Part shown: positions 51,559 through 60,055 of the stretch, one piece after another
Layout: every line of letters starts with the position of its first letter
How positions within the stretch are numbered: position 1 is the stretch's first letter
Assembly (NCBI RefSeq): GCF_014198605.1
Contig: NZ_JACIHU010000001.1
Direction: 5' to 3' (one strand)
Length of the DNA stretch: 64,000 nucleotides
Origin: Rhizobium etli_C
GTDB lineage: Bacteria; Pseudomonadota; Alphaproteobacteria; Rhizobiales; Rhizobiaceae
Notes under the pieces: model-generated
Databases searched by the model: none
Seen by the model: the letters and a program-made list of their open reading frames with translations, nothing else
What the model was told of the DNA's origin: nothing
Translations under genes and position numbers: made by a program

Positions 51559-52479
51559 ATGCCCGAACGCCATCTCGGCCTTTCGATCTTCTGCCACGCC
51601 CTATTGCTGATCGGCGCGGTCTTCGTCTGCCTGCCGCTCTACTTCGCCTTCGTCGCCGGCTCGCTGACCTTGCAGGAGGTGCAGCAGGCGCCGTTCCCGG
51701 TCTTGCCCGGCTCGCATTTCTTCGAAAATCTCGCCGCCGCCTGGCAGCAGGGCGAGTTCGCCCAACTGTTCCTGAATTCGATCATCGTCACCGCCGGCAT
51801 CGTCGTCGGCAAGCTGGCGATCTCGCTGATCGCCGCGTTCGGCGTCACCTATTTCCGCTTCCCGTTCCGTATGACGGCGTTCTGGCTGATCTTCGTGTCG
51901 CTGATGCTTCCGGTCGAGGTCCGCATCATCCCGACCTATGAAGCGGTCGCCGATGCCGCCGGGCCGCTGCGCTGGCTGGCCGGGACGACCGGCCTTTCCG
52001 GTATCGTCGAGCGGCTGACGGGATACAGCATCGAAGCCTCGTTGAAGTGGAACATGGTCAACAGCTATAGCGGCCTGATCCTGCCGCTGATCGCCTCGGC
52101 CTCGGCAACCTTCCTGTTCCGACAATTCTTCCTGACCGTTCCCGACGAGCTCTGCGAGGCGGCCAAGCTCGACGGCGCCGGCCCCCTGAAATTCTTCAAG
52201 GATATCCTGCTGCCGCTGTCGCGCGCCAATATCGCGGCGCTGTCGATCATTCTGTTTCTCTACGGCTGGAACCAGTATTTGTGGCCGCTGCTCTTCACCA
52301 CCGACAAGGAGATGGGAACGGCGGTGCTCGGGCTGAAGCAACTCGTCCCCGTCTCGGACTCGGCACCTGCCTGGAACATTGCGATGAGCGCTGCGCTGCT
52401 CGTCATGCTTCCGCCTGCCGCCGTCATTCTCTTCATGCAACGCTGGTTCACCAAGGGGCTGGTGGATTCAGGAAAGTAA
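51559..52479 (+). CDS. UgpE-like ABC permease
   Basis: The 306-residue inner-membrane protein has six helices and the EAA loop EAAKLDGAGPLKFFKDILLPLSRAN. It follows the first permease by two bases. A segment between helices (about 125-160) is slightly longer than in maltose-type permeases, as in UgpE. Confidence 0.92.
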   Translation: MPERHLGLSIFCHALLLIGAVFVCLPLYFAFVAGSLTLQEVQQAPFPVLPGSHFFENLAAAWQQGEFAQLFLNSIIVTAGIVVGKLAISLIAAFGVTYFRFPFRMTAFWLIFVSLMLPVEVRIIPTYEAVADAAGPLRWLAGTTGLSGIVERLTGYSIEASLKWNMVNSYSGLILPLIASASATFLFRQFFLTVPDELCEAAKLDGAGPLKFFKDILLPLSRANIAALSIILFLYGWNQYLWPLLFTTDKEMGTAVLGLKQLVPVSDSAPAWNIAMSAALLVMLPPAAVILFMQRWFTKGLVDSGK

Positions 52480-52507
52480 CACGCCGAATCTCAAGGAAAT
52501 TCAGACG

Positions 52508-53236
52508 ATGGTGCATATCATCGGCCACCGCGGTGGCCGCAATCTCTGGCCTGAAAACAGTCTTTCGGGCTTTCGCAACCTTGCGCAAATGCCGGTCGAT
52601 GGCGTGGAATTCGACATCCACCTGACGCGTTCGGGCGAGATGCTCGTCATTCACGACCCGACGCTCGAGCGCACGACGGATGCGCGCGGGCCGGTCGCCG
52701 ACCTCGGCCCGGCAAAACATCGTGAAATCAGACTCAAGGACAGCGATGGGGAAACGATTCCGACGCTGGAAGAGGTCCTTGCCGTCTTCAAGGACACGGC
52801 GCTCGAGCTTCATGTCGAACTGAAGACCGATGCCGATGGCAGGCCCTACGAGGGACTGGCCGCCAAGGCATTTGCCGCCGTCGAGCGGTTTGGTCTTGTG
52901 GAGCGCTCGATCCTGACGAGCTTTCATCCCGACGTGCTTGCCGATATTCGCAACGCCGCTCCAGGAATTCGCACTTTGTCGTCCTTCGACGCCAAGTCGG
53001 CCGACCGCCTCGGCCTTGCAAACGGCCTCAACCTGATGAAGCAATGCTCGGATATTATCGCCGTCGAAAAATCGCTGCTGCAGGCGAAGTGGGACGAGAT
53101 CACCGAACTCGTGCCGCTCGACCGGCTCGGCGCCTGGGTCCCGAACGAGATGAGCGATCTCGAATACTGGCTCGCCAAACCGATCCGGCAGATCACCACG
53201 GACCGGCCGGATCTCGCCCTGCGGGCGCGGAGGTGA
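52508..53236 (+). CDS. Glycerophosphodiester phosphodiesterase (UgpQ-like)
   Basis: Hydrolyses glycerophosphodiesters to glycerol-3-phosphate and an alcohol. The 242-residue TIM barrel shows the catalytic GHRGGRNLWPENSLSGF, VEFDIHLTRSGEMLVIHDPTLERTT, and LELHVELKTD. No signal peptide, so it acts in the cytoplasm on imported diesters, like E. coli UgpQ beside the Ugp transporter. Confidence 0.92.
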   Translation: MVHIIGHRGGRNLWPENSLSGFRNLAQMPVDGVEFDIHLTRSGEMLVIHDPTLERTTDARGPVADLGPAKHREIRLKDSDGETIPTLEEVLAVFKDTALELHVELKTDADGRPYEGLAAKAFAAVERFGLVERSILTSFHPDVLADIRNAAPGIRTLSSFDAKSADRLGLANGLNLMKQCSDIIAVEKSLLQAKWDEITELVPLDRLGAWVPNEMSDLEYWLAKPIRQITTDRPDLALRARR

Positions 53237-53239
53237 GGC

Positions 53240-53956
53240 ATGCTCGATAGCCGCATCGATCATCCCGGCACGCGAGGCGCCATGGACAGCATCGACCTCG
53301 TGATCTTCGATTGCGACGGCGTGCTGATCGACAGCGAGCCGATCGCCAGCCGTACGCTGGCGGAAACGCTGCAAGGCGCCGGTATTGCGATCAGCGCTTC
53401 GGAGGCTCATGTCAAATTCACCGGCAATTCGGAAAGCATCATCGCCGAAATGTGCCGGCGCGAATACGGGATCAGCGATGTCGAGGCGCTGTTCGAGCAC
53501 TGGCATCTCCATCTGTTCGAGGAATTCGAACGCTCGCTGACACCGATTGCAGGCATTGCCGAGGTCGTCAACAGCCTCGACCGCCCGAAATGCGTCGCAT
53601 CGAACAGCACGATGCGGCGGCTGCGCAACAGCCTCGGCAAGCTCGATCTCTGGAGCGCCTTCGGCGAGAGCGTGTTCAGCGCCGAATTGGTCTCGCGGCC
53701 GAAGCCGGCCCCCGATCTGCTGCTGCACTGCGCGGAGCGCTTCCAGGCCCGCCCAAGCAAATGCGTCATGATCGACGACAGCGTCCATGGCGTGGCGGCG
53801 GCAATCGCCGCAGGCATGACGGCCATCGGCTTCGTCGATCCGGCCGATCCGAGGCCCGGCCGCCGCGCGGTGCTCGATGCCGCCGGCGCCGCCGCCGTCG
53901 CGACAGGGGCAGGGGAACTCACCGCCATTCTGGAAAATGTCGGAGGGAGGCTGTGA
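53240..53956 (+). CDS. HAD-superfamily phosphatase
   Basis: A 238-residue sugar-phosphatase/phosphoglucomutase-like HAD protein. Motif I is VIFDCDGVLIDSEP, motif II VASNSTMRRLRNS and motif IV MIDDSVHGVAAAIAAGMTAIGF. A start at 53240 gives a 14-residue leader; ATG 53282 is also possible. It lies four bases after the phosphodiesterase gene and probably dephosphorylates an intermediate of the same pathway. Confidence 0.88.
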   Translation: MLDSRIDHPGTRGAMDSIDLVIFDCDGVLIDSEPIASRTLAETLQGAGIAISASEAHVKFTGNSESIIAEMCRREYGISDVEALFEHWHLHLFEEFERSLTPIAGIAEVVNSLDRPKCVASNSTMRRLRNSLGKLDLWSAFGESVFSAELVSRPKPAPDLLLHCAERFQARPSKCVMIDDSVHGVAAAIAAGMTAIGFVDPADPRPGRRAVLDAAGAAAVATGAGELTAILENVGGRL

Positions 53957-54109
53957 CGGCGAGCTCGCCAGCGCGTGCTCGCCTTGCCATGTCGCCGCGA
54001 CCGCGTAATGTCAGCGTCCCCGGAGGCGGCGATCTTTCCAGACACAGACTTTCAAATCCGGCCGCAGCTGCCAATCAACCCGATCCCCGGCGATCTGAAA
54101 CGAGAGACC

Positions 54110-55741
54110 ATGAGCGACACATCCCACACCCCGGAAGCCGGTGCCACATATGTCATCGGCGTCGATGTCGGCACCGGCAGCGCCCGGGCGGGCCTGTTCG
54201 ATATGGCGGGCAGCATGCTGGCCTCCGCCAAGCGGAATATCAGCCTGTTTCATGAAGCCGGTTCGATCGTCGAGCAATCGAGCAGCGAAATCTGGCGCGC
54301 GGTATGCGCGGCCGTGCGGGAGGCGGTTGCCGCAGCCGGCGTCGATCCGGCTTCGGTGGTCGGGCTCGGTTTCGACGCCACCTGCTCGCTCGTCGTTCTT
54401 GGTGAAGGCGGCAAGCCGCTGCCCGTCGGGCCTTCGGAAGATCCGGACCGGGATATCATCGTGTGGATGGACCACCGGGCCGTCCCGCAGGCGGAGCGCA
54501 TCAATGGGTTCGGGCATGAGGTGCTGCGTTATGTCGGCGGCCGCATCTCGCCGGAGATGGAAACGCCCAAGCTTCTCTGGCTGAGGGAAAACCGTCCCGC
54601 CGTATTCGATGCCGCCTGGCAATTCTTCGATCTTGCGGATTTCCTCACCTGGCGGGCGACCGGTGACCTCTCGCGCTCGACCTGCACGGTCACCTGCAAA
54701 TGGACCTATCTCGCCCATGAGAAGCGCTGGGACGGCAGCTATTTCCATCAGATCGGCCTCGGCGTTCTTGCAGACGAAGGTTTTGCCCGCATCGGCACGT
54801 CTATCGTCGAGCCGGGTTCGGCGCTTGGTCAGGGACTGACCGCTGCGTCAGCCGATGAACTCGGCCTGCTGCCGGGAACGGCCGTCGCGGCCGGGCTGAT
54901 CGATGCCCATGCCGGCGGCGTCGGAACCGTCGGCGCCGATCCGCAGGCCAATCTTGCCTATGTTTTCGGGACCTCTTCCTGCACGATGACCTCGACGCCG
55001 GACCCGTCTTTCGTTTCCGGCGTCTGGGGACCTTACTATTCGGCGATGGTGCCGGGCCTCTGGTTGAACGAGGGCGGCCAGAGCGCCGCTGGCGCGGCTA
55101 TCGATCATCTCCTCTCCTTCCATCCGGCCGCCTGCGAGGCGAGGGAGCTTGCGACGAGCGCGGGCGTCGCGCTGCCGGTCCTGCTTGCCGACATGGCCGC
55201 CGGCAAGGCAGGCCGCTCTTCCGATGCCGTCAAGCTGGCGGCCGGCCTGCACGTCGTTCCCGAGTTTCTCGGCAACCGAGCGCCCTTTGCCGATCCGCAT
55301 GCCCGGGCTGTTATCGCCGGTCTCGGCATGGAGCGGGATGTCGAAAGCCTGGTCTCGCTCTACATTGCTGGTCTTTGCGGCATCGGCTACGGTCTCAGGC
55401 AGATCATCGAAACGCAGGCCGAGGCGGGCGTCAGCGTCGAAAACATCGTCATCAGCGGCGGCGCCGGCCAGCACGATTTCGTCCGCCAGGTGCTCGCCGA
55501 TGCGAGCGGCAAGCCGGTGGTCGCCACGAAGGCCGAAGAGCCGGTGCTGCTCGGCGCGGCCATCCTCGGCGCCGTCGCCGGCCGCCAATTTGCCGATGTC
55601 CGTGCGGCGATGAGCGAGCTCACCAGGGTCGAAACACGTTTTCAGCCGTCGGAGGGTGAGATCTCCGATCTCCACCGCAAGCGTTACGAAGCTTTCAAGG
55701 AGCTGCAGACGCTGGCGCGCAAGCTTCGCGGCGATGGCTGA
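54110..55741 (+). CDS. FGGY-family pentulose (ribulose-type) kinase
   Basis: ATP-dependent sugar kinase of 543 residues. Signatures are VIGVDVGTGSARAGLFDMAG, GFDATCSLVVLG, IVWMDHRAVPQAERIN, YVFGTSSCTMTSTPDPSF, NEGGQSAAGAAIDHLL and VISGGAGQHDFVRQVLADASG. These fit the FGGY group that phosphorylates D-ribulose-type ketoses. The frame is open from 53975, but ATG 54110 with CGAGAG upstream begins at the conserved region. Last gene of the Ugp-like operon. Confidence 0.88.
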   Translation: MSDTSHTPEAGATYVIGVDVGTGSARAGLFDMAGSMLASAKRNISLFHEAGSIVEQSSSEIWRAVCAAVREAVAAAGVDPASVVGLGFDATCSLVVLGEGGKPLPVGPSEDPDRDIIVWMDHRAVPQAERINGFGHEVLRYVGGRISPEMETPKLLWLRENRPAVFDAAWQFFDLADFLTWRATGDLSRSTCTVTCKWTYLAHEKRWDGSYFHQIGLGVLADEGFARIGTSIVEPGSALGQGLTAASADELGLLPGTAVAAGLIDAHAGGVGTVGADPQANLAYVFGTSSCTMTSTPDPSFVSGVWGPYYSAMVPGLWLNEGGQSAAGAAIDHLLSFHPAACEARELATSAGVALPVLLADMAAGKAGRSSDAVKLAAGLHVVPEFLGNRAPFADPHARAVIAGLGMERDVESLVSLYIAGLCGIGYGLRQIIETQAEAGVSVENIVISGGAGQHDFVRQVLADASGKPVVATKAEEPVLLGAAILGAVAGRQFADVRAAMSELTRVETRFQPSEGEISDLHRKRYEAFKELQTLARKLRGDG

Positions 55742-55756
55742 GATTGCTGCGTGAGG

Positions 55757-56211
55757 CTAATTGTTGATGGCGATGATAGCCCAATGGCTCTCGTCGCAAG
55801 CGTTGTCGTCGCAAACGGCGCCCATCCAGACGGCGCCGTTTGCCAGCATGACGCCGTCGCTGTTGACGAAGAGATCCTGATATTGCTGATGCCCGACGGC
55901 GCGGCGGGTCTCCGGTGTCACCAGATCGTCGAAATTCTCGACGAAATCCTCGGCGTTCTCGACATCATTGGTCTCGCCGTTGGCCTTCACGGCCAGCGGA
56001 TATTCGGCAAGGGCGGCGATCGTTTCGGCGTCGCCGGAGCGCATCGCCACAACGACTGGCGCAGCGGCCGGTCGAAGCCTGCGGCATCGCCGTGTAATTC
56101 CTCGATGCGATTATAGACCTCGCTATCCCGCGCGGCGGCGCGGCCGGTGAAGGGCGTCGCTGCCAGGAGCATCGCTCCGGCCAGGAGAAGGGCAGCAGAC
56201 AGACGCGACAT
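55757..56211 (-). pseudogene. Small exported protein interrupted by a frameshift
   Basis: ATG 56211, with a GGAG upstream, opens a signal peptide (MSRLSAALLLAGAMLLAATP) and EVYNRIEELHGDAAGFDRPL. At about 56055 the frame changes, and the other frame continues VAMRSGDAETIAALAEYPLAV to YQDLFVNSDGVMLANGAVWMGAVCD and the stop. The span is one base short of a whole number of codons. It is either a recent mutation or a sequence error. The family looks like small periplasmic proteins of unknown function. Confidence 0.7.
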
Positions 56212-56365
56212 GGAAGGCTCCCGGCAAATGACGTTCGACAAGTATTATGCAATCGCCATGAGTGTCCGCCTATCCAATTCTGGTGCTGCGCCCGCCTTTC
56301 CCGTATAAAAATCTGCCGGGTCTGGCTTGACGACCCGATCGGTTTGCCGCATAAAGCTCACGAAC

Positions 56366-56381
56366 CGTACCGTACGGTACG
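56366..56381. promoter_or_regulatory. Perfect palindrome before the TetR-type gene
   Basis: CGTACCGTACGGTACG is a 16-base perfect palindrome ending three bases before ATG 56385 (12 before ATG 56394). It is a strong candidate for the operator of the TetR-type protein, which would bind over the start of its own gene. Confidence 0.6.
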
Positions 56382-56384
56382 TAT

Positions 56385-57050
56385 ATGGGAGCCATGACCG
56401 TGTCCGTCGATACTGCAGAGCCGAGCGAATTTTCGCCGCGCCAGAACGCCGTTCTGGAGCAGGCGCTGCGGCTGCTCGTCGATGGCGGCGAGAAGGCGCT
56501 GACGACCTCGGGGGTGGCGCGCGCCGCCAATTGCTCCAAGGAAAGCCTCTACAAGTGGTTCGGCGACCGCGACGGCCTGCTCTCGGCGATGATCGCCTAT
56601 CAGGCGAGCAAGGTGCGCACCTTCGAGCGCAACGGTGAGCGGCTGACGGCGGCGAGCCTGCACGACCATGTCGTCATTTTCGCGCGCGACCTGCTGGAGG
56701 TGCTGGCCGGCGACGTCTCGCTGGCGCTGAACCGGCTCGCCATCGGCCAGTCGCATCGCGACGGCTCCAAGCTCGGCAAACTGCTGCTCGAGCGCGGCCG
56801 CCGCCAGATCGACCGTCGCGCCATGGCGCTGATCGATTCCGGCAAGAGGGCAGGGCTCCTGCGCTTTGCCGATGCCGACGAGGCCTATCATACGCTTTAC
56901 GGCCTTGTTGTCTCCGATCTGCATGTGCGCATGCTGCTCGGGGAGCCCGGCCTCAAGGATACCGCGCGCCAGGCGGAGAAGGCGGTAACCGCCTTCCTCC
57001 GGCTCTACGGCACGGAAAAGGTACTGGCGGAGATGCCGGCTCTCGGCTGA
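56385..57050 (+). CDS. TetR-family regulator upstream of ilvC
   Basis: The 221-residue protein has a helix-turn-helix in VLEQALRLLVDGGEKALTTSGVARAANCSKESLYKWFGDRDGLLSAMI and a TetR C-terminal domain. ATG 56385 and ATG 56394 are both possible; neither has a good ribosome site, so translation may begin close to the 5' end of the message. ilvC begins 50 bases downstream on the same strand and may be partly cotranscribed. Confidence 0.88.
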   Translation: MGAMTVSVDTAEPSEFSPRQNAVLEQALRLLVDGGEKALTTSGVARAANCSKESLYKWFGDRDGLLSAMIAYQASKVRTFERNGERLTAASLHDHVVIFARDLLEVLAGDVSLALNRLAIGQSHRDGSKLGKLLLERGRRQIDRRAMALIDSGKRAGLLRFADADEAYHTLYGLVVSDLHVRMLLGEPGLKDTARQAEKAVTAFLRLYGTEKVLAEMPALG

Positions 57051-57100
57051 TTTCGCCTTAATGACAGTCAACAGGACAAGCACAAGGGAAGGAACTTCAA

Positions 57101-58120
57101 ATGCGCGTCTATTACGATCGTGATGCCGATCTCAACCTCATCAAGGCCAAGAAGGTCGCCGTCATCGGCTACGGCTCGCAGGGCCGCGCCCATGCGCTGA
57201 ACCTCAAGGACAGCGGCGCCCAGAACCTCGTCATCGCGCTCAAGGCCGGTTCGCCGACCGTCAAGAAGGCCGAAGCCGACGGCTTCAAGGTCATGACGGT
57301 TGCCGAAGCCGCCGGCTGGGCCGACCTGATGATGATGGCGACGCCGGACGAGCTGCAGGCCGACATCTACAAGGCCGATATCGCGCCGAACATCCGCGAC
57401 GGTGCTGCCATCGCCTTCGCCCACGGCCTCAACGTGCATTTCGGCCTGATCGAGCCGAAGGCTTCGGTCGACGTCGTCATGATCGCGCCGAAGGGCCCGG
57501 GCCATACGGTTCGCGGCGAATATCAGAAGGGCGGCGGCGTTCCCTGCCTCGTTGCCGTTCACCAGAACGCTTCCGGCAATGCGCTTGAGCTCGCTCTCTC
57601 CTACGCCTGCGGCGTTGGCGGCGGCCGTTCGGGTATCATCGAAACCAACTTCCGCGAAGAGTGCGAAACCGACCTCTTCGGCGAACAGGTCGTTCTCTGC
57701 GGCGGTCTCGTCGAGCTCATCCGCGCCGGTTTCGAAACGCTCACCGAAGCTGGTTATGCGCCTGAAATGGCCTATTTCGAGTGCCTGCACGAAGTGAAGC
57801 TGATCGTCGACCTGATCTATGAAGGCGGCATCGCCAACATGAACTACTCGATCTCCAACACGGCCGAGTGGGGCGAATACGTCACGGGCCCGCGCATCAT
57901 CACCGAAGAGACCAAGGCCGAGATGAAGCGCGTCCTCAAGGACATCCAGACCGGCAAGTTCACCTCCGAATGGATGCAGGAATACCGCTCGGGTGCGGCC
58001 CGCTTCAAGGGCATCCGCCGCAACAACGACAGCCACCAGATCGAGGAAGTCGGCGCCAAGCTGCGCGGCATGATGCCCTGGATCGGCAAGAACAAGTTGG
58101 TCGACAAGTCGGTCAACTAA
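57101..58120 (+). CDS. ilvC: Ketol-acid reductoisomerase
   Basis: Second common step of branched-chain amino acid synthesis: NADPH and Mg-dependent isomerisation and reduction of acetolactate. The 339-residue class I enzyme has the Rossmann motif [41 protein letters not shown] and the C-terminal domain ([41 protein letters not shown]). GGAAGG precedes the ATG. A strong terminator follows. Confidence 0.97.
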
Positions 58121-58132
58121 GCGATTTTCAAG

Positions 58133-58175
58133 AGCGCGCCGCATCGAACCTGGTTCATGCGGCGCGCTTTCTTTT
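58133..58175 (+). terminator. Intrinsic terminator of ilvC
   Basis: AGCGCGCCGCAT (58133-58144) pairs perfectly with ATGCGGCGCGCT (58157-58168), with a 12-base loop, and is followed by TTTCTTTT, 12 bases after the ilvC stop. Confidence 0.88.
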
Positions 58176-58232
58176 GCCTCCCTGCATGTCGTGCAGCCAA
58201 GCCGTTGCCTTCGGTAGCGGTTTCCGCTTGCA

Positions 58233-59800
58233 CTAGCCGGACATAAGCACGCAGCGGTCGAGGCGTCGGGCTGCAACGTCAGCGGCCGGAGCCATGATGA
58301 CGAGATCGCTGGCGTCCCAAAAGACGCGACCCGTTGCCGAGCCGGCGCGCAGCCGCGCGAGAACAATCCAGCTGTTCGGGTCGTTCAGGTCATCAAAGCC
58401 TCGCGAGGCAGCTACGCTTGATGCCTCTCTGCGACAGGAGAGGCCCCCCTGGATCATGGCGTGGCCAAGCATCTGGTGGACCTGAGGCGTCGCAGACCCG
58501 GCATAGGGACCGGTCAAGGCGCGCTCGAAAGCTTCATTCGTGTCAAAGAGTTCATCGAGCGATCCCTTTCCCGTTTCTTCGATATGCGCCTCCGCAGCCG
58601 ACAGGTCGAAGGTACGGCTTCTCTGAGGCCGCAGACGCCCATAGGCGGAACTCGCCCATCGCTCGTCTGACAGCGCTTCAAACGAGCTTCCAGGCTCGCC
58701 GACTGCCCAGACCGGATCAGGCGTATGCGTGAACCTCAACGTACCGTCGACCATCAGTTCCGCCGTCACCATATCTCCCTCTGCGTGCGGCAAGGGACCG
58801 GGCGGGGTCGCGGGATCGATCCGCGCGGAGATTGAAATCGCGCCGGCCGAGGCTTCGATGATGGCATCGGACATGGGATGACGCACAAGTGCAGCGCCAG
58901 GCGGCGTGTAGACGACATCGACCAGCAGAGCGTCGTCATGGACGAAGAACGACAAAAGACCATCCTCCGGTAGAGGCTTGGTCGGCCCGCCCAGGGCGGT
59001 TATGTCGGCAAGGTTGATCTGCATCAGGAACGGATGACGCATTCCACGCCCGTTGCTTGGCCACGCGAGCGGCGGCAGATCAGGTCCGCCGCCGATGCGG
59101 CTCGCGCCCAGCGGAGCCTCTTGCCCGTATGCCTCCTCTACCAGGGAAACCGTCTGGGCGAAAAATGGGGCCGCCGCGGACGGCTCACTTGCTCCCAGTG
59201 CGGCGGCAAACCGCTGATCCCACACGCCGTCCGCTGGCTGGAGCTCGGCATTTTCCCTTGAACGGCCGGCGTTGATCGCCTCGATTGCCGCACGGCGCTT
59301 CTTCTCCTGACCGTGATATTGCGACAAAAGCATCTTCTCGCCGATCGGCTCGGTGCGTGCCAGCAGGCCTTGCATGAGCATGTTGAAAGCCTTTTCGACC
59401 GCATCCTGGTCACTTCCGCCAGAACGCCAGCCAAATGCCCAAGAGCGGCCATCCCGACTTCGCACAAGTGTCAGGCCCGCAGTTTCCCCATCCGGCTTTG
59501 GAGAGGACAGGCTTGCCGTTCCATATCGTCCTTCATGTCCAAGCACCTGAATTGGGCGAGAGACCATTCGGTCTGGTCTTCTGATCCGATGAGATCCGCG
59601 GCAATCGCTGCGAAGCCCGCATCCAGGTCCCACGGCTGGCTTCCGTCGAACGCCGCGACGACGAGCGCTGGAAGCTCCAAGTTGCGCGGATGCGGCCGAA
59701 AGTGGAAGCGTTCGGGTTGGAGGGCGGTAACGTCGGGAAACGCGGGCGGCGCCGTGAAAATGAAGTCACGAGTCATCCATCGTTGCGGTTTAAAGACCAT
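58233..59800 (-). pseudogene. DUF1963/YwqG-like protein, frameshifted
   Basis: From ATG 59800 (AGGAGC upstream) the frame reads MTRDFIFTAPPAFPDV, then LVVAAFDGSQPWDLDAGFAA to EWSLAQ. At about 59545 the other frame takes over with QVLGHEGRYGTASLSSPKPD and continues about 435 residues to the stop at 58233. That part includes PFLMQINLADITALGGPTKP and LPEDGLLSFFVHDDAL, the pattern of the DUF1963/YwqG family. The span is one base short of whole codons. A separate start for the longer frame (59633) gives only an arginine-rich shadow sequence. Confidence 0.65.
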
Positions 59801-60055
59801 TCCAGCTCCTCTGCCTATCGTGCCTGTCTCCGGCACGTCGACCTCATCTTCATGACCGAGGAGTTATAGGGCGGAGGCAACGTGTCGACCACGGCAACGT
59901 CCAGTCTTGGTCTTTGATTGAGCCGTATCGTTCCCGCCTGAGAGAACAGCATCCTCAAGGCGTTCTTGTCGCAAAACCGTAATATCGCGCCTCTAGGTTT
60001 AGAATGGGTCTAAAACAAGACAATTTGACACCAGTTTGAACCGTGGAGGCATAGG

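Noticed and set aside
59930..60055. Pho box before the PhoX-family gene
   Set aside because: No pair of CTGTCAT-like half-sites with proper spacing is visible, although TTTGACA occurs once.
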